Shown: piece after piece, positions 47,710-58,880 of the stretch
Layout of the letters: the number at the start of each line of letters is the position of its first letter
Numbering within the stretch: position 1 is the stretch's first letter
Source: Symmetrospora coprosmae
Taxonomy: Eukaryota > Basidiomycota > Cystobasidiomycetes > Symmetrosporaceae
Length of the DNA: 64,000 nucleotides
Assembly: GCA_008802785.1 (NCBI GenBank)
Contig: VUYT01000039.1
Location: forward strand, 62,001-126,000
Direction of reading: 5' to 3'
The notes under the pieces: generated by a model
The model's input: the letters and a program-made list of their open reading frames with translations, nothing else
Told to the model about the DNA's origin: nothing
Database searches by the model: none
Translations under genes and position numbers: made by a program

Positions 47710-48861
47710 TTAGTCATTGTAGAAAACGAGGCATCTGACTTCGATGCTCTGTCGTCCGGGGGCATCCTTCGGCGTGTTTGGATCCTCAAAAGCTGTGTGA
47801 GGAGTGAGAGCTGCGATACCCTTCTGCCCTTTCGGCTGTCCTTCGCTGCGCGAGTCGAAGCACCTAAGAGTCGCCAGAAGCTGTCAGACTCGGCTATGAG
47901 TATCTGAGGAGAATGGACAGAAGCGACTCACTTGATGAACATGACCTCCTCTGGCGTCATGTCCTTGTAGTAGTAGAAGCGATGATCCTGGCTCGGCGCC
48001 ACGGCATACGTCTCTCCCTTGACCTCGTAGCCTTCCGTCGACTTGTGGGTACTCTCGTCCGCGAGCTTCTCCTTTCCGCGGTCATCATCGTCATCCTGCT
48101 GGCCGTTGCCGTCCGTCTCTGAACCATCCGCAATCAGCTTCGGATACAGCAGGTCAACCTTCACGAGGTCGTCAGGCTTTGTTGTTCGCCAATCGATGAC
48201 AGCAAGCGGGAAGTCCGAGGCGGCGTTCTCGATGGGCCGCCAGACGTTGATGAGCTGGTAGCGCCGCGAGAGCAGGTCTTCCACCTCTGCTGGATCCGAG
48301 ACGTGCCGCCGGACCCTAGCTTCGGCTGCTTTTTCGGTCTGATCGATATGGACCTGCTGGACTGGCTGTCGCGGGGCGTCCTTTCGGCGCCGACGGATCG
48401 TATGGTCAAAAATGACGATCCGTCCGATTTTATGGCCTTCTGAGAGTTTTTCTCGCAGCAGAACCTCGACTTCATCGTAGTAGCCACCCCGGATGGCCGA
48501 ATCGTCCACGAACAGGCGTTCCTTTGCTGGATGGTTGTACACTGCAAACCCGGCAGTGTCGACAGAGCTGAAGGTGCGTAGCAGTCAGTGACTTTGTGGG
48601 CTCGAGCACCATCCAGTTGGACGCCCACCTGAACTCGGCTTCCTTTCCCCGAATATCGTGGACTTTGGCTGGCGTGTCTGTTCGCGAGAAGGAGGTGACA
48701 TCGGCGTCGACCTTGCTCCAGGGCTTCGAAGCAGATAGGTTATAAGTTGCTGGGTCAATGTAGCGGAAGCGTCCCTCTGTCATGACGTCTCGAGTTGTTC
48801 GGGCTGCGGAAATGGGTCTGAATGTGGTTTTGGAGGCGCGGGCGATGCAGCTTTTGAGCAT
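47710..48861 (-). CDS. AsaB/CmcJ-type oxygenase-like protein
   Basis: Exons 48861-48629, 48567-47932 and 47863-47710 close to 340 residues. The pattern fits the fungal hydroxylase/desaturase group related to AsaB and CmcJ/CmcI methoxylases, which are distant 2-oxoglutarate/iron enzymes: YYDEVEVLLREKLSEG, RIVIFDHTIRRRR (His-x-x), VHIDQTEKAAEARVRRH, the hallmark QLINVWRPIENAASDFPLAV, GETYAVAPSQDHRFYYYKDM then TPEEVMFIK, and finally CFDSRS with ALTPHTAFEDPNTPKDAPGR. His in HIDQ and TPHTAF are likely metal ligands by analogy. A highly acidic loop (QQDDDDDRGKEK) sits in the middle. The N-terminus could be a weak mitochondrial presequence; a later Met (MTEGRFRY) is an alternative start. Substrate unknown. 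Confidence 0.85.
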
Positions 48862-49340
48862 GCAAGGTGGTGTCTGCTGTGGGTTGCTGATTGAGGAAGA
48901 GAAGAAAGCGACCTAAGCTGTCATTCACCTTCCTGAAAGTCCGGCGAATGGGACCTTTGTAAGCGGCTGACTGACGATCTCCACTCTTTGCGGCACCCGT
49001 TGGCGCCATCTGGACCTCGGCTGGATCCCGAGGGCCGATCGTGACAGTCAGCGAGGCACTCACCTCGGCGCGTCTCAAATCCTTTCAGAAGATCGTACTT
49101 GCTCCTAGACGCGGCTGCTGCCGTGTATGACTCTCACCGGTGTACGCGCTCGACGCCCACTGAGGGACGCGAGGTTGTTGGACGACGCCACTTCCCCGCA
49201 GGTATGGTCTGAGCATGTCAATGAGCCGGCGACATCGAGTGCTTCTGCATCAAGCCGCCAGTCGTGACTCAAGCAGCCAAGGCCTGCTAGACTACGGTAC
49301 ATGGTATTTCACGCAAGGTCAAGGCTTCGGAAGCTGCCGG
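48862..49340. other. Spacer, no gene recognised
   Basis: This lies upstream of the AsaB-like gene and downstream of the doubtful gene at 49341-49923. It should hold the AsaB-like promoter. No motif was recognised. Confidence 0.45.
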
Positions 49341-49923
49341 CTACATTTCCTCCTGTGGGGGCCATCGCAGCAAATCCACAGCTCGGCGCGCCTCAGTGTC
49401 CAGTCGAGTACGCAAGAGAGCGTCGTGGGCAGGCTTGATGTCTCCAGATATGCCTGGCTCCAGGTCGACATTTGCGTCCTCGATCCGCGTCATCCGAGTG
49501 CGTGCTGTCTCTTGAGCTGCCATCAGGCGGTTGAGGCCCATCGGGCGGCGCATTGCGTTCAAGCAAAGCATGCGGGTAGGCAGAACCTGACTTACACGCT
49601 CAGACAGGTCATGCTCAATAGTGTTAGCGGGACAAGCTGGCTTTCGAGTGCTCGGCCGAATGTCGTGCGAGAATGAGAAGTCCAGCTGGCCGAGCTCCAG
49701 GCAGCCAGTCCCGCTCCGGTAGCGACAGCAAGGGGGAAAGCGAAAGGGATAGCCACCGGTCCTGCCAGTGTGAAGGAGGAGAGACGATGGAGACCGTCAT
49801 CGAAGCCGAGTCTCGCATGGCTTTCCTTCGCTCAATAGCATACAAGTTGTCGAGACCTGTCAGACGACCATCGACTGGCATGCAATAGCCCCCGTTCTGC
49901 TTGCTGGCATCGTTGCTGGACAT
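49341..49923 (-). CDS. Doubtful small gene
   Basis: A possible two-exon model (49923-49795, 49685-49341) closes in frame to 157 residues. The second exon contains LNRLMAAQETARTRMTRIED, a charged helical pattern, and ends in ARRAVDLLRWPPQEEM. The intron uses a weak GTCTCC donor and a CCAG acceptor, and a GTGTAAGT-like site inside exon 2 may instead be a real donor. I do not recognise any family. It lies head-to-head with profilin, 203 bp apart. The frame quality is the only support. Confidence 0.3.
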
Positions 49924-50126
49924 ATGTAACGGCAGACTGCAAAGTAGCAAAGGCAAGAAGAGCGTGCTGTTTCGAGTAGGAAGGACACCTTCCGAGTCGC
50001 CATCCCGCTGCCGCCACACGTCGCCCGGCCGAAGGGGACACGCGAGCTGGAACAGGCCCGCTTCGCAACCTCGACTCCTCACGAACGACCTCATCCACCA
50101 CCGTCACATCACAGCAGTACATCAGT

Positions 50127-50930
50127 ATGAGTTGGCAGAGTGCGTTCTGCACTAACAGTGTCAGAGGGCGCCTGTAGTAGCCTCTTCAAGCGTATAAATC
50201 TCAACTGACCAAGCGGCTCCGTCAACTCGCTCCTCGCTCAATCCGCGCCGTGCACACAGCCTACGTCGATGACCACCTGGTCGGCACTGGCAAGATCAGC
50301 CAGGCTGCCATCATTGGGCAGGCTGGTGGTTCCTGGGCGACGTCGTCCGGCCTGCAAGTGAGTTGGACCCTTGCCTCAGGGTTGTGGTGACGTGCGTGCG
50401 TGCGTGCGTGCGTGCGTACATGCACGCGCTTCACCAGAGCCGCGGAGCGGAAGGAACGAGGTGAACAGCACAAACTCGGGCAGCATTATACTGACACTGG
50501 GCGCGCCTATCGTCCGTCTGCGATAACAGGTGACACCCGAGCAGGAGCAGGCACTCCTCACGGCCTTCAAGAGCGGACCGGATGCCCTCCAGGCTTCCGG
50601 CATCAAAGTCGGTGACAACAAGTACATGTTCCTGCGTCCACAAGGCGACTCATTCTACGGCAAGAAAGGGGTGAGTCGGTGTACTTGTTGCTCCCGTTCA
50701 GCTGCCAGTGCCTGCCATGACGTAGAGCTCGCTCGCTAACGCTCCCGTCCGCTGCGCTCCCGTTCCCTGCTTTCCCCCTCGCTTGCGCTCATTACTAGGC
50801 CTCTGGAGTGTGCGTGACCAAGTCAAAGCAGGCCATCGTCATTGGCGAGTACATCGAGGGGACGACAGCCGTCGAGGCCAACGAGATTGTCGAGGGCATT
50901 GCAAACTACCTCGTCCAGCAGGGCTTCTAG
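50127..50930 (+). CDS. PFY1: Profilin
   Basis: Profilin binds actin monomers, poly-proline (formins) and PIP2 to control actin assembly at the cortex. Exons 50127-50139, 50260-50357, 50530-50670 and 50799-50930 give 127 residues, the family norm. The first exon encodes only MSWQ plus one base; the joined N-terminus MSWQTYVDDHLVGTG is the classic profilin signature. Later blocks are AAIIGQAGGSWATSSGLQ, GIKVGDNKYMFLRPQGDSFY, GVCVTKSKQAIVIGEYIEG and the C-terminal helix EIVEGIANYLVQQGF. The 13-nt start exon is easily missed by gene finders. Intron 2 carries a CGTG tetranucleotide run. Confidence 0.97.
50391..50417 (+). repeat. CGTG microsatellite in profilin intron 2
   Basis: Nearly seven units of CGTG in the 172-nt intron 2, the longest profilin intron. 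Alternating purine-pyrimidine sequence of this kind can take a left-handed form and is prone to slippage. Confidence 0.85.
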
Positions 50931-51366
50931 AAGGGCCCGCAGCCTGACGCGAGTCATCCTCGAAGAGTGAGGCAACATGACCACCCAGCCAGTCACTGCG
51001 TCAAAATTGTGCGCTGACGTTGCGTATGGTATCTTATGCTCCGCTCTGCTCGCATAGACTCGTCGCCCTGTATCCCTTCCTCCATGCACGCGTTGTGTCT
51101 GAAGCAGATCTCGTATGACCCCAGACGCCCGTACAGCACTGTCTACCGTTGCTGTCCGTTGCAATGATACGTCCCTATCCTGCTCCGAAGCTTCACCTTG
51201 CTGTGCCTGTGTGCCTGGTTTCCCACCCGCTTCTCACCCGATTGCCCTGTCCGCCTGTGCCTACTTTCGCGAACCGCGCTGCTGCTGCGCCTGCTCCTGC
51301 TCCCACCACCCACCATCTAGGCTTCTGCAGACAAATTACCAAAGTATCATACACACATCCGTCACC
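50931..51366. other. Spacer with TPI1 promoter
   Basis: A 0.44-kb interval between profilin and TPI1, both plus strand. The last 150 bp before the TPI1 ATG are pyrimidine-rich with cytosine runs, as commonly seen before highly expressed glycolytic genes. Confidence 0.5.
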
Positions 51367-52727
<1,361 letters not shown>

Positions 52728-55382
52728 CTAGCGAACCGGGACTTTCTGGCAACTCAGCATGAGAGGGCATGCAAGTAACTTAGATGCGCTATACTCCGAG
52801 ACACCTCGACGTGTTCGCGCAGCCATGCCCGGACAGGCCTCCGGTCCGCTTTGCCACTTGCAGTCACACCCTCGGCAGACGGGGTCACTGCGTAGCGAAC
52901 ACAGGTGCTGTCGTTCCTCGCACGCCTCTTCGTTCCAGATGTATCTCACTCTCCGCAACGCAGGCGGGCCTACCTGTGTACCGCCGCTCGCATCTTTCTC
53001 CTCGCATCCGGCGCGCTGCCAAAGGACGCCCATAAAGCAGGGTCGATGGGGGACCATCACCAGGATCACCTGGAGAGCCTTACGACGTCCTTTCAGGCAG
53101 GACAAGCTGTGTCAGACGGCTGCGACGACTCTCTTGCCGGCGCCGGCGCCGGCGGTCAGGTCTGGTCGCGCTGCTCTGGAGACAAGTACCGTACAGGCCG
53201 CGCTGGTAGTCTGCAGGCGCCCCTGCCTTGTTTGCAAGAAGAGCGAGATGCGGCAGCCTAATACCACTGCCTCTCCCCCTCGCACTCGCCCTCCCTCGTA
53301 TGCCTGCCTGGACCCAGCCGGTAGTCGTGGTCTACGAGTACGCAGAGGGACACGTGACACATTGACGCTTTCGCGCAAGCCTCACCGAGCTCTTCCTTTG
53401 AGTCGTGCGCCCCGGTCCGATACTGCACCATGACTGGCCGCGTCAGTCGATAGACATAGCTCCTGCTGCTCTCGGCCCAGCTCTGCACCAGGTCTGCATG
53501 TCTTGCGCACGGTCCGCCTCGTACAGAAGTCGTCCGAGGGTACGTAGCAATCCGGAATGGCCTTGGCAAGGCAGGCCTGCAGAAGTCTGACGGACCAGCG
53601 AGCAAAGAGGGCACTGTGGTACCGTACGGTACCGGTAGCAGACGGCTTGGCTACCGGTACCTTACCGTACTGTGGACGGCTCGCTACGGAACGGCTAAAG
53701 TGCTGAGCTGATGTTCGTCCGGTGCAGAACGACCTGCTTATCTGAACAAAAGGCTTTCGCCGTACTGGAAAAGAAGGTCTGGATCCTGGATGGCCTGTGC
53801 ACCTCTCTGCCTTCCCACTTGTGCATGCACCATTACCGAGCCTAGGCACAGCTCGACACCGGCCCATCCAATCCACGGCACGGCACGGCAAGCGATCGCA
53901 ACAAGTCAACATCGCTGTCCGAGACCGGTTGGCGGTCATCAGGCGTCAGCAGGCGGTGGCTGCGGCGATACAGAACAGACCGATGAACCGGCGCCTGTAC
54001 ATGTGTCCCTTGCAAGTTCTCACTGGGCATGCTTCAAGTCCGAGCCGTCAGGACACCCTGGATGCAGCATGACACTCTGGAAGCAGCCCGCTTCACTCAA
54101 TGCACCTCTGCCATATGCATGGTCCCGATACCCGCACCCTGCGCGCGATGCACGTGCAACGGCTTCTCCGGCCGTACCTGGATACCTGCGGGTCCATCGT
54201 TAGTGACGTACACATGCCTGTCTGACAGATCCCACATATCAGGGTCGGTATTCCGCACATGCTACCTTTAATTCAGCCGAGGAAGCCGCCGAACCACATC
54301 GTTTGGCGCCTTTGGACTCGCTGAACAGATTGGCTTTTGTTCCCGTCGTGAAAAGCTCGGGAGGAAGGCCTTTGTTCGGCTGGCTGCCATCGTCTATCCA
54401 ACCAGTGCCTGAAGTCCTGTCCACGCTTTCCAGCAAAGACGGACTTCGGTAACCGAAGCTGCAAACAGGACACGCGGCCCAAGCTCGAAAGGCGTCCCTT
54501 CCAGTCATTGCGCTTGCTCAGATTCCCCGCTCGAGAGAGGGTCGTCAGCGAAAGACCAGCGGTATCTCCGACTCGCATGGTACCTGAGTGTGAGATGAGG
54601 GGTACTGAGCTAGTGCCAGGACAGCCAGGCGATGCTTTCCAGCTTCGTGGACGCCGTTACCGGTACCGCTCCTATCTGTCTGCCTCCAGACACGTCTCTC
54701 TCCTCCTTCTACCTATTTCACATTTGATCTTCCGCTAGACTCGCTCGTCGTGCACAAGTACAGCTCATCCGCCCATCAGCTAGATTGCACGTGCCGACTT
54801 TTCAGCGCATCTTGCTCGTCAGATAGGACAGGCCGCTCTGGGCCCCGTTTCCTTTGCAAGCCACAAGCAGCTCTTCTCCAGCAACCGAATTACACACATC
54901 TCCGAGACCGGAGAATATCGCCGGGCACTCTAGCGTTACGAACGATCCCAATCAGTACACATTCAGCTTTATCAATTGTGAAAATGGCTTCTACTTCCCG
55001 CCAAGCACTCTTTGGAGGTGCGAGTCCGGCTTGCGGCACAGGTGAGAGGGTTCTTGCGACGAAACGGCACGTGGAGATCGCTGCAGGCCTATGCTTGATC
55101 TGCCATTACTCGCTTTCTGCATGGGACCCGAACTGACGTGTGCCTCTTCTCCTTCACTACTCTCGACATATATTCGCCCGCTCGTATCACTCTCCTTTAT
55201 CCCATCTCCGTACAGTCACATTACCGAATCCGCAACCAGCCGAAAGTCCATCGACCACACCGACACTATCTTCCTCCGCATTGCTGCAAACTTCCTCAGT
55301 ACCGGCCTCCATTGGCGGATCGTCGGATCCCCGCTCGTCTGCCCTGGACACTGCCCGACCCAGAAGTGCACGTTCAAAGACG
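52728..55382. other. 2.65-kb region upstream of the HMG-box gene
   Basis: No exon could be supported between TPI1 and the HMG-box gene. The region has palindromic KpnI/AgeI-like clusters at 53618-53670, with a similar GTTACCGGTACCG at about 54656. The final 240 bp before the ATG form an open frame in line with the HMG-box gene but without an upstream ATG. The length suggests a complex promoter or long 5' leader. Confidence 0.5.
53618..53670. repeat. Palindrome and inverted repeat
   Basis: GGTACCGTACGGTACC at 53618-53633 is a perfect 16-bp palindrome. The following GGTACCGGTAGC (about 53629-53638) is repeated in inverted form as GCTACCGGTACC at about 53650-53661, leaving a roughly 11-nt loop. 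The composite could form a stem or be a binding site for dimeric factors. Confidence 0.8.
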
Positions 55383-57183
55383 ATGTTCAACATGACATCT
55401 CAGCTCGCCTTTTCTGCGATACCTTCGATGACCCCGGGCACCCCGGGCACCTCAGATGCGGCCGCCTACTCATATACACCATCGCTGTATTCGGAGGGTA
55501 CCGGTCTGGGGTTCTTCGAAGGCGTCGATGATGATGATAGCCTCGACAACACAATGGACCCATACGCGTTTGACCTAGACGCCAGCATCGACAGTTCCGC
55601 CTCGACGTCTACCTCACCGCAGCAGGTCTGCGAGCCCGCGACGCCGGCAGATGAGGAGGCACCGCAGGGCAAAGAGCCCAAGATTGCCCGTCCGCCCAAT
55701 GCCTGGATTTTGTACCGCTCCGTCAAGCTCGCCGAGTTCAAGGAGCAGAACCCTCAGATCTACACTGGAGTCAAGAGGACGAAGGCGAACCGTGGCGCTC
55801 GCCCGACACAAGCCAACATGTCCAAGCAGATCGCCGAATTGTGGGCACAAGAGCCACCCGAGGTGAAGGACCACTTCCATCGGGCAGCAGTGCTGAAGAG
55901 CGTCATGCACGCCGTTGAAAACCCAGGTATGCTGTGATCCGCTCTCTCCGATGAACGTTTCCTATCACCCGCTAAGTCTGATGTTTCCCGCAGGCTATCG
56001 CTTCAACCCAAACAAGGGTCGCGGAAAGAACAACGCCAAGAAGGCTGCAGGCAACAAGCAGGCCTCTGCCTCTCCGAAGAAGGCTGCTAAGCGCGAGCCG
56101 GCGACAGCGGAGCGCTTGACCTTCACACCTCCTCGCCAAGCTACAGCAACTCTGGTTGCGCCGGCCTCGGCTCCACCTGCTACGTCCCAGTACAGCTTCA
56201 GCCTGCTATCGCCTGTTGCCTTGGAAGCCTGGCCTAGCTCTGCTGCGCCCTCCACGACAGCTTCCCCTGCCCATGCATCAGGCGGCAGCTACTTTCCTGC
56301 ATATACGCAGCAGCACACCGCTGGTTCTGGCTACACTCCCGCTAGTCATCAAAGCCTCTCGGCACAGCTGGACAGCCTCTTCCACGACGAGACTGGGGCG
56401 CCCGCTCAGGTACCGCAATGCGCGTACTCAGTCCCATCGACCACGGGTTCGTATCTATCGTCACTACAGTGGACGGGCGGTTTGATGCCGGCGCTCTCCG
56501 TCGACGAGCACTACGGTCTCTCGACGGGCACGGCGCCCTCCCCTCAAACGCCTTTCTCCGAGACGGAGGCATGGAGTGGGAGCTATTCCGACTACGGCTC
56601 GAGTGTTCCAAGCGATGCGTACGCCCAATGCTCGCTGCCGCCGGCCAGTCCGTACTCTAGCGAGACGAGCGCCTACGTCTTCCCGCCAGTGCAGCCTCAG
56701 GCTCAGACTCAGCACAGACTGCAGCCGTCATCCGCGCCAGGCCCGCCGAGGTTGCAAGTCGCGCCGCCATCGCCTCGTCCTCCTGTCCAGGTCGCACAGC
56801 AGATCTACTATCAGCCGCAGTCCCATCAGAGCCAGCCTATTCTGGTGCAGCAGCCTCAAGCTATGCTACCGATACGGGAAGCCCAGTCCATACCGCATCA
56901 GGCACGGGAGACATTGCAGACGGAGTTCATGCCGACTGCATCCCTCACGAAGGTCGAAGGCTGTTTGGAGGCAGCTATGGGCGACTACAGCTCGACGCAC
57001 CCCAAATGGTGGCCGTATAGGCACATCAAAGGTCAGTTTATCGCTTACACCATCCTGCTGACTCGTCGATCGCAGACTGACAGTGATTATGTTTGGTTAA
57101 CAGTCCGACCCGATGTCGATGGCATTCCGCTCGAAGACTTTCTCAAGAGCTTCGAGGAGCAGAGCCTCTTTGTTCCGCAGTAA
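55383..57183 (+). CDS. HMG-box transcription factor
   Basis: Exons 55383-55926, 55994-57031 and 57104-57183 give 553 residues. The HMG box (about residues 101-186) starts ARPPNAWILYRSVKLAEFKE and ends KQIAELWAQEPPEVKDHFHR then NPGYRFNP, the MATA_HMG/Rox1/Prf1 sequence-specific type. Between helix 1 and helix 2 there is an extra basic stretch (YTGVKRTKANRGARPTQA) compared with usual fungal boxes. A basic Lys/Ala tail follows the box. The middle is Ser/Pro/Gln/Tyr-rich, suited to activation. The C-terminus (PKWWPYRHIK; PLEDFLKSFEEQSLF) looks like a short conserved helix. Mating, morphogenesis or hypoxia control are possible by family; no target evidence here. Intron 2 is 72 nt and stop-free. 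Confidence 0.88.
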
Positions 57184-57472
57184 TCTGGTATAGGTAGTCC
57201 ACTATAGCATTAGGGCATGGCGCCGGAGCTGGTTCTCCTGCGCCGCGATAGCGATCCAGATCAATCAAGACCATGTAGACCAGCATATTCACCGAGCCAT
57301 AGAAGCTCTCAAAGTAGAACTAGCAGTCTATGGAAAACGCAGGCGTAGATCGTCGCCACAATAGTCTATCATGTATTAGCGTACGGCCTGGCGCCACAGA
57401 TAATCCCGAACATTTCGATTGAGTATGCACCGTGCTCGGGACCCATATTTCGTATATGTGAGGGTGAGAGCG

Positions 57473-58679
57473 CTATCCAAGTGCTTTCCAATTGGCCCTC
57501 AGACTAGACAGCCCAGCGGTGACCATGAAGACGTTCGACCAGAGCTCGTTCGTGAAGATACCGTTAGGCAAGGACCTGGGATTGACAACCCGAGAGTGTT
57601 AGTCCATCATCCGTGCGCGTGCATTGTGCGATTACCATGGGCCATGAATGGGTACCCACCAGTGTACTGTCAGCGGTGCATAAGCCAGGTTCGTCATGAC
57701 GCCATTGACGAGTGCGTCACTTTCGGTCATACAAGCCCTTTCCTGCATCATGAGCCTTGCATCCTCGCTCGCCTCCTCTGCACTTTCGACGAGAGCATCA
57801 GTGTTCACCTTCTCCTGATCCTTCTCGGTCGATAGAGCCTTCTCTGATGATCCAGCTCTCCGCTGGGCAGCGAGCTTGGCCATTTTTGCCGAGAGGACTC
57901 GTGCTTGTGAGCTGTAGAGGTAGAGCTGCAGGAACACGTAGACGCCCCATGCTCGACAGGCCCACAGAATGGCCTGCAGCTTCTTAGCCGGGGCGATACT
58001 GATGATGTTGTTGGCAGCGAGGTAGTCTGTGGGGGTGAGTGCGGGGCAGTTAGACGCGTGTCCCCTGGGAATATGGGAGCAGGCCATGCGCGCTCCGCGT
58101 ACAAATGTGCTCGGCCGGATAGTAGGCGAGCATGCTCCAGACCTGCAGCCGCTGAACATTCCGAGTCGTGCGGTCTGCTGGGGCTGTTTCTGGCCGCTCG
58201 AGCGAGAGCATCCAGCTGATGATGGGAAACAGTCCCGCGAAGCGGAGCAGCATCCGTGCGTCCGACAGCTTGGTCGCCAGGAGCGAGAGAGACTGCGCGA
58301 GACCAGCGCGTCGAGCGCCAATGAGGCCTTTGCCAGCGCTGAGCTGGTCCAGCCGTCTGCTGAGCGGGTTGGACTTGGTGAGTAAAGCCGCCAGCAGTGG
58401 ACCACCGTACTGCACGCATGGGACCGACCACACAGAGCATACGGTAGCAGCGAGGTCAGCGTCATCACCGGTCTGCGACGCCTCTGACGCGCATGAACGC
58501 ACCTGCACCAGCATCAGTACCCTGTCCAGGCCGGACACACTGCCCAGCAAGCGGTTGACCTTGCCGAGCAACTGGGCGCTCTTCTGGCTCTGCGGCACGA
58601 AGCGCGCCAGGGCCAGGGGATTGTAGCGGTCGGTCGCATCGTCATCTTGGCGATGCACTCGCTTCTCGATGTCGCTCAT
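57473..58679 (-). CDS. PEX11: Peroxisomal membrane protein Pex11 family
   Basis: Pex11 proteins elongate and divide peroxisomes and may form a metabolite pore. Exons 58679-58503, 58409-58103, 58026-57660 and 57575-57473 close to 317 residues. Conserved features: KSAQLLGKVNRLLGSVSGLD then RVLMLVQYGGPLLAALL near the N-terminus, the amphipathic region GLAQSLSLLATKLSDARMLL and RFAGLFPIISWMLSLERPE, YYPAEHIYYLAANN, and the C-terminal pair WACRAWGVYVFLQLYLYSSQ and the terminal hydrophobic region ending in SLRANWKALG. The subgroup is nearer to Pex11C/GIM5-like proteins with a long acidic loop (EKDQEKVNTDALVESAEEA). Adjacent to the HMG-box gene tail to tail. Confidence 0.9.
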
Positions 58680-58880
58680 CGTGGGTCTGCGTCGTCCTTG
58701 CGGGGTCAGTACGAGCAAGGCCAGCATCCGACGCTCCAGCTCGGCACTTCGGCTGCCGGTCTTTGCGAGCCGGTCGCGGACATAGGGAAGTACAATGATT
58801 CATGCAGAAGAACCGGCAGTATAGACAACGATATGGTGAGAGAGAAATAGAGGCGGACGCTACGACTGCGAAGAAACCAT

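Noticed and set aside
52759-53433. 224-codon open frame after TPI1
   Set aside because: Cys/Arg/Ser-rich chance frame without recognisable domain and with overlapping open frames on both strands.
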